From Panacagrimonas sp041635265 (lineage in GTDB: Bacteria; Pseudomonadota; Gammaproteobacteria; Nevskiales; Nevskiaceae): a stretch of DNA of 25,892 bases. The stretch's first letter is position 1. Every line of letters starts with the position of its first letter. The notes under the pieces are model-generated. The model searched no databases, was not told where the DNA came from, and worked only from the letters and a program-made list of their open reading frames with translations. The translations under genes and the position numbers were made by a program. Location of the stretch: NCBI GenBank assembly GCA_041635265.1, contig JBFJJV010000026.1:1-25892 (forward strand). The letters run 5' to 3'. Positions 15,239 to 23,111 of the stretch are shown here, piece by piece.

Positions 15239-16240
15239 GTGGCCCGCACGCCGCACTCAGTGGGCTGGGGCGGACTGGCGCTGAGCCTGCTGCTGGGCGT
15301 GTCGAACCTCGCTCATGCCCAGGGAGGGCCTGTTGCGAACGAGCAAACCAGGCAGGAGACCCAGGGGTCTCTCCCGGAGCATGTCCCGAAGAAACCCGTG
15401 GCCCGCACTCGGCCCGGCCTGCCTAACTGCCCGGTTCCGCCGCCCCTACCGCCCAGATCCGAGGACGATGGCCCGGTCTCCTGGCGGGACTGCGCTGATA
15501 CGCCCGAGATGATTCGCCTCAAGGGTGGTCGTTTTCTCATGGGGGAGCAAAGTAACGTCGGGACTCCATACGAACTGCCGGTACATGAAGTTGCGGTGTC
15601 AGAGTTTTCTTTGAGCAAATACGAGATTACCTTCGACGAGTTTGACGCCTGTCATGCCGACCGCGGCTGCTTGCGCAAGGCGGATGACGAAGGCTGGGGG
15701 CGCGGGCGCAGACCGGTGATCAACGTGACCTGGCTCGACGCCCAGCAGTATGTTGCCTGGCTCAGCAAAAAAACCGGTCGCAAATATCGCCTGCCCTCAG
15801 AGGCCGAGTGGGAATACGCGGCGCGTAATGGCACCAGTACCCGCTACGGCTGGGGAGACGGCTCAATATGGGTTTGCGCGCGCGCCAACGTCTTTGATCG
15901 CACGGCCTTTCAAGTTCACCCCAACTGGCACTGGCGAGCGGATTGCGATGACGGCTTTGCCAAAACAGCCCCGGTGGGCAGCTTCAAACCGTCTGCTTGG
16001 GGCTTCCACGACCTCGCCGGCAACGTCTGGGAATGGGTACAGGACTGCTGGCACTCTGATTACAGCAACGCGCCGAGCGATAGCAAGGCCTGGGTGCATG
16101 GCGGCGACTGCCGCAAGCGGGTCAATCGTGGTGGCGGCTGGGGCAATAATCCGCGCAGCATGCGCTCTGCTACCCGCGATGCGGATGACGCCGAAAGCCT
16201 GAGTGACGCCATTGGATTCCGGGTGGCGCGGGATCCCTAA
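15239..16240 (+). CDS. Exported SUMF1/FGE-fold protein lacking catalytic cysteines
   Basis: The frame is open from 15068, but the GTG at 15239 gives a good Sec signal peptide (hydrophobic GLALSLLLGV, cleavage after AHA at residue 27) and avoids overlap with the SDR; the ribosome binding site is weak, so the start is uncertain. The 333-residue product has a proline-rich linker and a formylglycine-generating-enzyme fold (about 87-331): MIRLKGGRFLMG, RLPSEAEWEYAARNGT, GFHDLAGNVWEWVQD, RVNRGGGWGNNPRSMR, IGFRVARD. The two active-site Cys of true FGE, expected in the segment after RGG, are missing. It is thus probably not a sulfatase activator; it may bind ligands or act as a PvdO-like periplasmic protein. 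Confidence 0.85.
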   Translation: MARTPHSVGWGGLALSLLLGVSNLAHAQGGPVANEQTRQETQGSLPEHVPKKPVARTRPGLPNCPVPPPLPPRSEDDGPVSWRDCADTPEMIRLKGGRFLMGEQSNVGTPYELPVHEVAVSEFSLSKYEITFDEFDACHADRGCLRKADDEGWGRGRRPVINVTWLDAQQYVAWLSKKTGRKYRLPSEAEWEYAARNGTSTRYGWGDGSIWVCARANVFDRTAFQVHPNWHWRADCDDGFAKTAPVGSFKPSAWGFHDLAGNVWEWVQDCWHSDYSNAPSDSKAWVHGGDCRKRVNRGGGWGNNPRSMRSATRDADDAESLSDAIGFRVARDP

Positions 16241-16254
16241 CCCGCATTTTGTGA

Positions 16255-17175
16255 AATTGTGCGGCCAATGGCGGTCCGCCTGACCCGGTCAATGACTGTC
16301 GCCACCAGCCGGCTGATCTGCCACTGGAACGGGAGTCGATCCCCTAGGTGGTCTCGCTGCGCGAGCATGGCCTCGGCGCCTTCATCTACACCTGGGTGAA
16401 CAAGAACAGCATCGCGGGTTCGGCGCTGCTTGCTTTCGGACCGAGTCTGGCAAGCCCAGTGGCGGAAAAAGTCGACGGCATCAAGGTAGCCAGAAATCTG
16501 AATTTTGACGACTGGAAAGTCGGCAGCGTCCATCTCAAGCAGGACCTCAAACAAAAAAATGCCGAAATTGCCAGCAAGGGAGAGCGCATTGCTTTCGAGT
16601 GCAGGTTCGAAGCGCTGCACCCAGCCTAAGCCTATAGCTCACACCCTGAGGGATGCCCTGACTGGGCCGCGACCGACCGCCTGGAACAAGCGGGCAAACT
16701 GGTCGGCAGCATCACCGTTGATGGCAAGCAGTACGCGTTTGATACCACCGCCGCTCGCGATCATTCCTGGGACACACGCAACCGGGGCACACCACAACAT
16801 TGGAAGTGTCTGCACGCGCAGAGCGATGATCGCTGCGTGCACTTCTGGCAAATCCAGGCGCGCGGAGAACCCATACTGCGCGGCTATATTTCGCGCGACA
16901 GGCTCATGGCTCAAGTCAGTCAGCTTGAAATTGAATTCACAGTCGACGATCAGTACGTACAGAAAACCATTAACGCGACCGTGCACGACACGGGCGGCCG
17001 CACTGCGAAAGTGATTGGAGACTACTTTGGATTCTTTCCATTCCATCCGGAACCGAGCTGCACCCTCAACGAAGCGGCGATGAGTTGCACAATCGACGGC
17101 CAGCCCGAGCGGGGCTGGTCCGAGTTCTTGTGGCCGACCGACTGCATCGAGTATCTCAAGGCGGGACAAAATTAG
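16255..17175 (+). pseudogene. Broken gene, CrtC/AttH-like (DUF7064/7065-type) protein with two in-frame stops
   Basis: One reading frame runs from about 16255 to the TAG at 17175 and codes throughout for related-looking sequence, but it contains TAG at 16345-16347 and TAA at 16627-16629. The parts are ERESIP, stop, VVSLREHGLGAFIYTW...FEALHPA, stop, AYSSHPEGCPDW...RDHSWDTRNRGTPQHW...GWSEFLWPT. The RDHSW motif and layout recall uncharacterised lipocalin-like proteins of the CrtC/AttH/DUF7064-7065 kind. Both stops occur where I would expect Tyr, each one base from a Tyr codon. No start codon is visible in frame before the first stop. It is probably a recent pseudogene; assembly error is possible. 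Confidence 0.65.
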
Positions 17176-17481
17176 ATGTTTTTATGCAGTTAGCTCTCTG
17201 CGACAATAATAATTGTCAGGACACTTTCGATCTGCGATTTACTGCTTCAATCCGGAGCAATAGCTCATCCCCCATTGAGACGATTTTTCTCAGCGAAAGA
17301 CTCCCTTTAACGATCGTTTTCCTCGGCTTTAGCAAGGACGGAGGCGGCCCAACAATTTGACTGCGAACAAACACCCCGGCGCGTCGGGCTCAATGACGAT
17401 TGGGTCCTTATCGACACCTTTCGACGAAACTCGAAAAAATGACAAAATTGCGCCCTCCCTCCCCACAAATACTCTCTAGGC
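17176..17481. other. 306-bp AT-richer intergenic region before the glycan group
   Basis: No supported gene lies here. A perfect inverted repeat GACAAT-AATA-ATTGTC occupies 17202-17217 and could be an operator or a weak hairpin; it is 27 bp after the pseudogene stop. A promoter for the sulfotransferase gene at 17482 is expected, but I could not assign boxes. Confidence 0.4.
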
Positions 17482-19041
17482 ATGCCTAATTCGGTGCTCC
17501 ATTATCAAACCGACGCCCCCCAAGGCAAAGCTCTGAGAGGTCTTCTAGCGCAAATTCGCGCGCATGCAGTCAAGGAAGCTTGGCCAAGTAGCTCGAGGGC
17601 AACACTCGACGAAGACGAACTTCCCAAACGCCCATATTGGCAAGTCATCGCTATTGCCGACAAATTAGTGGCCTTGGGCCAAAACCACATTGCCGTTGAG
17701 ATTTTCAGTCTACTCAAACAGCACTTCCCGGAACGGCAGGCATCTTGGACAGGCGCCGCCAAACTCGCAACGATGAGCCAAAATTGGGCGGAAGCAGCCG
17801 TCCTCTGGAGAGAACTGCAACAGCGCTTCAGTGCAGACAAGCCGAATGCAAGTTGGGCATTGCAGCAAGCGAAGGCCTTGATCAACTCAGATCAGGACGA
17901 GGCCGCAATGACCCTGGCAAAGGAGTTGCTCAATCTGGACTCCGAAAATGCGAATGCGCGTGAGATTCTCGCCCTCGCGCACGAGAAACGCTATGAATTT
18001 GGACAAGCTGCTGAAATCCAATCCCTACGGCGCGGGCGCGACTGCAAAGCACATGTTCGAACAAGCATCAGAAGGATTCGCAATCTGGCCCGCATCGGTC
18101 TCATCGCTCAGGCCCGCAGAGAGCTGCCAAATGTCTTGGACCAGGCAGCCAGCATTAGCGCACTCAGGATGCTGGCCCGGATCAGCACACTGCTTTATAG
18201 CGTAGAAGAATGTAGTCCCATCGTGATGCGCTTTCAGCATGCCCTCGAACACCTGCCCAAGTCGGACGATACTGACGAGCAGTTGGAACGTGCAGACCTT
18301 CGGATGGTCTTGCATCTGATGATCCGGGACCATGCAAGCTTTCTCTCGGATTATTCCACCCTGCGTGCAGAAGAATTGCCAGCCGGCCGGTTTGAATTAT
18401 TTGGCGAACATGCACAGCGTCTGATGGCGCCGAGCTATCCCGATTTTCATGCGCCCCGCATTTTTGGGATCGGGCTGTCCAAGACCGGGACCACAAGCCT
18501 TCACCATGCTCTGATGCAACTTGGATATCGATCAGCGCACTATCTGCACCCGATCACGTTCCAAGTGCTTTGTGAAAAAGATAACTTGCTGTTCGATGCG
18601 CACAGCGATATTACGTGCAGCCAGTACTTTGAATCTTTGTATCACACGTTTCCAAACGCCAAATTCGTCTACACCACGCGCCCAGCAGCCGACTGGGTCG
18701 ACTCGATGAAGAGGCATTATCACCGCCAAACTGGCAGCAAATCCTGGGCTGAATCGATTGATCGTGCAAGACAAAATCCAGGGCCGGCTGCGCTGATCGG
18801 CCACGCACTGTACTTTCGGCACCCCGATGCAAAAACGGCGTGGCACAGATTCGACAGCAGGGTTCAACATTTTTTTGATGATAAGCCGGCGGACCGATTC
18901 CTCGAATTCAATGTTTTTCGTGGTGACGGATGGGAACAACTTTGCCGATTTCTAGGGCGCGAGGCACCGGAGTGCCCCTTCAAACACGAAAACATGTCCC
19001 CAGACAGAGAACCGGGAATTTACGACAGCAAAGTGGGTTGA
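17482..19041 (+). CDS. TPR-containing sulfotransferase-family protein
   Basis: The 519-residue protein has an N-terminal helical-repeat region (about 52-300, TPR-like: HIAVEIFSLLKQHFPERQ, NWAEAAVLWRELQQRF, DEAAMTLAKELLNLDSENA) and a C-terminal sulfotransferase domain (about 326-505). The PAPS-binding P-loop is GLSKTGTTS (331-339) and the 3'-phosphate site segment is FVYTTRPAADWVDSMKRHY. It should move sulfate from PAPS to a glycan, lipid or protein. A nearby glycosyltransferase and sugar aminotransferase favour a surface polysaccharide, but they are on the other strand and converge with it. The ATG has only a weak AGG upstream. No signal peptide is seen, so it acts in the cytoplasm. Confidence 0.85.
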   Translation: MPNSVLHYQTDAPQGKALRGLLAQIRAHAVKEAWPSSSRATLDEDELPKRPYWQVIAIADKLVALGQNHIAVEIFSLLKQHFPERQASWTGAAKLATMSQNWAEAAVLWRELQQRFSADKPNASWALQQAKALINSDQDEAAMTLAKELLNLDSENANAREILALAHEKRYEFGQAAEIQSLRRGRDCKAHVRTSIRRIRNLARIGLIAQARRELPNVLDQAASISALRMLARISTLLYSVEECSPIVMRFQHALEHLPKSDDTDEQLERADLRMVLHLMIRDHASFLSDYSTLRAEELPAGRFELFGEHAQRLMAPSYPDFHAPRIFGIGLSKTGTTSLHHALMQLGYRSAHYLHPITFQVLCEKDNLLFDAHSDITCSQYFESLYHTFPNAKFVYTTRPAADWVDSMKRHYHRQTGSKSWAESIDRARQNPGPAALIGHALYFRHPDAKTAWHRFDSRVQHFFDDKPADRFLEFNVFRGDGWEQLCRFLGREAPECPFKHENMSPDREPGIYDSKVG

Positions 19042-19077
19042 GCGACTCTGGTTCCCTGGCATTGAATGGCTCCAGAA

Positions 19078-20226
19078 TCATCCGCACACGGTTTGCAATT
19101 CCATCAATTGAAGATTTCGGCGTACCGCGCTGATGCACTGGCTGATTTCTTCATCCTTCATTCCTGAATAGATAGGGAGGCATAACATGCGATCAGCGAG
19201 GTCCTCAGAGACCTTCGCCCCACACACCTTTATCCGATGAGAAAATCTACCGCTGTAACCGAGACTCAGAGATGGGAAGTAATAGCGCCGCGTTTCAATG
19301 CCAGCTCCCGCCATCCTCTGCATCAGTGCAACCCGCGCATCAGCGTCGCGCAGCAGGATCGGAAAACACTGCCACGGCGTTGGCCCCGGGTTAATTGGCA
19401 AACTGACCAAGTCTGAAAATTCTTCTATCGCCCGCGTATAAAACTCGGCAATCATTTTTCGCCGATCGAATTGCGCACTCGCGACTTTGAGCGACGCCAG
19501 CGCGATAGCGCTTCTGACATCGTCGAGTTTGGCATTGATACCATCGCCAAAACCGCCAGCCACCTTCAGGCCAAAATTGAATGCCGAGCGAATCGCTACC
19601 GCCCTGTCCTGCGGTGCAAATACAACCCCTCCTTCGGCGGCCGGAACGGTCTTCGTCGCATGCAGGGACACGATCTCGATTTCGCCGGCTTTCGAGCCGA
19701 AGCCCCCAGACCTTGCTGGAGAACCCATCGACGCGGCACCGTCAATGATCAGTTGCGCACCTATCGGTACAGCCAGATTCTGCAAGGCAGCGATATCCCT
19801 TACCAACCCAAAACTTCGTACGGGGACGATAGCAGCTATATTTCCCTCAGAGATTGCAGCGGCCAGAGTCTCATCGCTCATTTCCCAAGTTCGCGGATCC
19901 ACATCGCAGAGCCGAACATCTCTTCCTGAGGCCAGAACCGACTGCAGAGTTGCCGGGAACGTGAACGCCGGAAGCACTACATCACCACTCGATTCCAAAC
20001 TCAGAAGCACAGCTGTCAGTGCTGAGGTCGCGTTCGTCGCTGGCAGCGCCGAATATCCCTGAGCCGCAAACGAAGAGCTCAGCTTCGCTGAAAGAGACGC
20101 GTAGGTCGGGCCAAAATTCGAGAAGCGGTTGGTTGCGTAACTTTCTTTCAAAAACGGCAGCCATTCCCCAGGATCGGGAAATTGCGTTCGAATAAAAGGA
20201 ATTTTGAAAGAATGATGCGCAGCCAT
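19078..20226 (-). CDS. DegT/DnrJ/EryC1/StrS-family PLP aminotransferase
   Basis: The 382-residue protein has the family layout: TNATSAL (65-71) for the PLP phosphate, IIDGAAS with D162 for the pyridine nitrogen, and SLHATKTVPAAEGG with the Schiff-base Lys K192. These enzymes usually add an amino group to a nucleotide-linked keto-sugar for O-antigen, capsule or glycoprotein sugars. It begins 6 bp after the stop of the glycosyltransferase-acyltransferase gene, so the two are co-transcribed; the acyltransferase domain there may acylate the amine made here. No sugar 4,6-dehydratase is in the window, so the donor must be made elsewhere. The ribosome binding site is weak, consistent with coupling. 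Confidence 0.92.
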   Translation of the reverse strand: MAAHHSFKIPFIRTQFPDPGEWLPFLKESYATNRFSNFGPTYASLSAKLSSSFAAQGYSALPATNATSALTAVLLSLESSGDVVLPAFTFPATLQSVLASGRDVRLCDVDPRTWEMSDETLAAAISEGNIAAIVPVRSFGLVRDIAALQNLAVPIGAQLIIDGAASMGSPARSGGFGSKAGEIEIVSLHATKTVPAAEGGVVFAPQDRAVAIRSAFNFGLKVAGGFGDGINAKLDDVRSAIALASLKVASAQFDRRKMIAEFYTRAIEEFSDLVSLPINPGPTPWQCFPILLRDADARVALMQRMAGAGIETRRYYFPSLSLGYSGRFSHRIKVCGAKVSEDLADRMLCLPIYSGMKDEEISQCISAVRRNLQLMELQTVCG

Positions 20227-20232
20227 TTTCTG

Positions 20233-22365
20233 TCAGTCCGGAAGGTCCAGCCGATCTGGCTGGGAGCGAGGGCGAATGCGACGCACTGGAATGCCTGCAT
20301 AAAGTGTCCATCCATCCAGCGAGGTTTTAGCTAAGGACATGGCACCCATACACGCCCCATCTGCCAACTCGACACCCGGCAGAATGACGCACCTAGCGCC
20401 AACCGCACAATGTCGCCCGATCCTGACCGCTCCTCTTGCAGGGTTGCGATATTCGACAGGAACCGTAGCGCCAATGTAGCTCTCGCCGCTGAAGTCGTCC
20501 GACGAAGTGTAGACGAGGGAGGCCTGAGACAGCGTGCTGTAGTCACCAAGGACAATCTCCGCGTCAGCGGCAGAAATCTGGCTGAAACTACCGATGTGTG
20601 TGTAGCGACCAATAGAAATGGGATGCCGCGCGATCAGATTCACAAAGCCGTCGATTCTTGCATGACTGCCAATGTCGATGCATTCCGGATTTACAATATT
20701 CGCGAGCTCGTGGATCATCACGTTTTTGCCAAGCGAACGGAAGCCCATCTGGGCCAGTTGCACTTCGCTCAGATACCCGAAGGAACAGGGTCGCCGTGCC
20801 AGCTCCGGGGAATTAATGCCGCCTGCGGCCGGCCCGGGCGGACGCAGGCGTTCAAGGCCATTTCGCCGGGCCAACTCCAGATGATTCAACAACTCGATGC
20901 CCACCTTGCGCAGGTCGAATTGTCGGCTCATGGCGTCTAATTGAGCCTTGGCCATATCCCTTCGATGGCGCTCTGACTTGAGCAGTGCGTCGAGCTGGGT
21001 GAATAGTTCCTGATTATTATCGACACAGTATTCGCGGGGCATAAAATTCGCTGCATCCGCAAATCTGGGCACGAGTGTTGGCAAACCCTCGGCAATCGCC
21101 ATGGCGATGCCCATACCTCCTCCTGGAGATTCCGGCACATGCGCATAGATATCGCAATGCTCGTACACGGCGCGCAAATCTGGAACATATCCTTCCAGAC
21201 GCAGACGGCCGCTCGCCATAAGTTTCTGCCAGGGCCCGGGCAGGGCCTCGATGCGCTTGGGTTCGTGAATTCCGACGAATAGCCAGCCGACCTGATCGGA
21301 TTGACTGGAAAGGAATTCACAAATTTCACGCAGCAATTTCTGTTCAAAGCGCAGCAACAAATTCTCGAGACGGCCCACACTCAGAGCAGTCACAATAACC
21401 GTTTCTATTGCTCTGGAAGTGACCGCCTCTCGGCCTAGCGTTTCGCGTTTCGGAAACGGTCTGATTGGGATCTGCTGATTGCGCCACCGCTCAGGGCTAC
21501 GCTTGCGGGCAAGATCAACATGCCCCTGTGCCAAAACAAGATCGCAGTTCTCTGGCTCGGGATTCAAGCCATTGAATTGCACGCCGAGGATGGGCACATG
21601 TCGATGAATAACGGCCGGAATGACCTCCGACCCCATGAAGCCGAGGAATGATAAAACAACGTCAGGCTGGAAACGGCGAATTTCCTGCAGACTGGATCGA
21701 TACGGATAGAGAGTTGCATCCGGAGTCGGCGCATGAAACGTGATCTTGCCCAAAGCATCGGCTTCGGAATCAAGCAATACATCTTTTACGGCCTGCACCC
21801 AACTTTCCGGGCAGGGCTTGGTGTCAACCACGGTGCCAATCACATCGCCGAATCCTTGGAAGGAAAAATCCTCTCCCATCAGATGAAATTCCTGTGAAAC
21901 GACGATGTGCACCGACTGAACCCCAGGCTGTAACGCGATGGCGCTCGCATATGATGCCGTTTGGCGCAAATGTGCATTGCGCAGGCGATCTGAAGGCAAC
22001 ATCGCCAATAGAATGAGAATTCTTTCAGGCCGGGCGGACGCGTGAAGCTTGCTGAGGCCTGAGAGGCGGAGTTGCGATAGCCGCACTGCCAGCCTGGCGT
22101 TCAGGGTGTCGATGTACTGAGTCAATCGTTGGCGCACTGGTGGCCGAGGCGTGCCAAACGGAGAGGCTCCGGCCAATGCTGCCATCAGCACATTTCGATG
22201 GAAGTGCATCGCACTGAGATTATCTGCCTTCGCCAACTGCGCCCATTTTGCAGCCCAAATTTTTTCCAACTGAGCAGCCTGCTTGTCCGGTCGCAAGGAA
22301 CACACTTTCAGCAGTGCACGAACAAAAGGGTGCATCTGCGCATCTGAAGTCTTATTGGCAATCAT
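20233..22365 (-). CDS. Fusion of a glycosyltransferase and a left-handed beta-helix acyltransferase
   Basis: The 710-residue protein joins two enzymes. Residues about 85-510 look like a GT-B (GT4-like) glycosyltransferase; the donor-binding part reads GYVPDLRAVYEHCDIYAHVPE then SPGGGMGIAMAIAEGLPTLVP. Residues about 530-700 are a hexapeptide-repeat (LbH) acyltransferase: IDIGSHARIDGFVNL, ISIGRYTHIGSFSQI, VRIGRHCAVGARCVILPGV, ending in YAGIPVRRIRPR. A proline/glycine-rich hinge lies between them. The likely job is to transfer a sugar and acylate it or its precursor for surface glycan assembly. It is upstream of the DegT aminotransferase by 6 bp. The start ATG at 22365 lacks a clear ribosome binding site; the next in-frame ATG is residue 11. 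Confidence 0.88.
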   Translation of the reverse strand: MIANKTSDAQMHPFVRALLKVCSLRPDKQAAQLEKIWAAKWAQLAKADNLSAMHFHRNVLMAALAGASPFGTPRPPVRQRLTQYIDTLNARLAVRLSQLRLSGLSKLHASARPERILILLAMLPSDRLRNAHLRQTASYASAIALQPGVQSVHIVVSQEFHLMGEDFSFQGFGDVIGTVVDTKPCPESWVQAVKDVLLDSEADALGKITFHAPTPDATLYPYRSSLQEIRRFQPDVVLSFLGFMGSEVIPAVIHRHVPILGVQFNGLNPEPENCDLVLAQGHVDLARKRSPERWRNQQIPIRPFPKRETLGREAVTSRAIETVIVTALSVGRLENLLLRFEQKLLREICEFLSSQSDQVGWLFVGIHEPKRIEALPGPWQKLMASGRLRLEGYVPDLRAVYEHCDIYAHVPESPGGGMGIAMAIAEGLPTLVPRFADAANFMPREYCVDNNQELFTQLDALLKSERHRRDMAKAQLDAMSRQFDLRKVGIELLNHLELARRNGLERLRPPGPAAGGINSPELARRPCSFGYLSEVQLAQMGFRSLGKNVMIHELANIVNPECIDIGSHARIDGFVNLIARHPISIGRYTHIGSFSQISAADAEIVLGDYSTLSQASLVYTSSDDFSGESYIGATVPVEYRNPARGAVRIGRHCAVGARCVILPGVELADGACMGAMSLAKTSLDGWTLYAGIPVRRIRPRSQPDRLDLPD

Positions 22366-22499
22366 TGCTATGTTCGCTTGGCATTAACTTCTCACTGATA
22401 ATTTCTGCAGAACTGCTTTGGATGAGCAGTTTTGGTGAATGGACCTGAGCGTCCGGAATTGTGGGCAGGCCGAATTACATTCTCCTAATGCGACTAATT
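22366..22499. other. Intergenic region with a short inverted repeat
   Basis: 134 bp between the glycosyltransferase start and the CinA-domain stop, both minus-strand genes. AACTGC (22411-22416) and GCAGTT (22426-22431) form a 6-bp stem with a 9-nt loop. It may terminate the CinA-domain transcript weakly. No clear promoter boxes were assigned. Confidence 0.3.
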
Positions 22500-23000
22500 T
22501 CATGGATCGGCATGCTCCAGTGCCTCCACCAGCAGGGCCAAGCTCGCTTGGGCAAAGACCCACATGTTTTCTACGCGATCAGCGCTGCCTGTTTTGAGCG
22601 TGCGCACCAACTCTACCGGGCCCGCGACGGCCATGCAGGTATGGCCTGCCGGATCGCCGTAGCGGTTTCCGCCGGGCCCTGCGGCACCGGTTTCTGCCAG
22701 CGACCAGTTCAGATCGCCATGACGCGATTTGACGGCCTGTGCCAGCCACTGTGCGTAGGGCTCGGAACTGGAGCGAATTTGCCTGGCTTCCATTTCTTCG
22801 CGGGTGATTCCGACCAAGCCCTTGATCGACCGCAGAGAGTAGGTGATGGCGCCGCCCGCAAAATATCTGGAAGCCCCGGGCACGGCGAGCAGACTGGCGG
22901 AGATCAGACCGCCAGCGGAGGTTTCTGCAACGGCAATTTTCTCCTTCCGCGCCAGCAGCAACTCGGCGGCTCGCAACCCCATAGCCTGAATGTCTTTCAA
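22500..23000 (-). CDS. Stand-alone CinA C-terminal domain protein (PncC-like amidohydrolase)
   Basis: The 166-residue protein matches the single-domain form of the CinA C-terminal family, in which PncC deamidates nicotinamide mononucleotide for NAD recycling. Visible motifs are AETSAGGLISASLLAVPGAS with the Ser at 28 (the family more often has ESCTGG), ITYSLRSIKGLVGI with conserved-type Tyr54 and Lys60, and GAAGPGG followed by DPAGHTCMAV. The deviations (ETSAGG, and AGH in place of a typical VGT) are mild, so activity is likely but unproven. The start is TTG at 23000 with GAGGGA upstream; ATG at residue 7 is the alternative. It lies 111 bp after dbpA on the same strand. Confidence 0.85.
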   Translation of the reverse strand: MKDIQAMGLRAAELLLARKEKIAVAETSAGGLISASLLAVPGASRYFAGGAITYSLRSIKGLVGITREEMEARQIRSSSEPYAQWLAQAVKSRHGDLNWSLAETGAAGPGGNRYGDPAGHTCMAVAGPVELVRTLKTGSADRVENMWVFAQASLALLVEALEHADP

Positions 23001-23111
23001 TTGAAGATCCCTCGTGTGGATTCAAGATTCAACAATGGATGAGTTCCTTCGGCAAATTTCAGGCACAGACTATCTGCATCGCCGTCGAGAAATAGTCGTT
23101 CCAGTAAGGGC

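Noticed and set aside
16255..17175. Stop-codon readthrough or recoding in the broken gene
   Set aside because: Two different stop codons are involved and no recoding element was seen; pseudogenisation is simpler.
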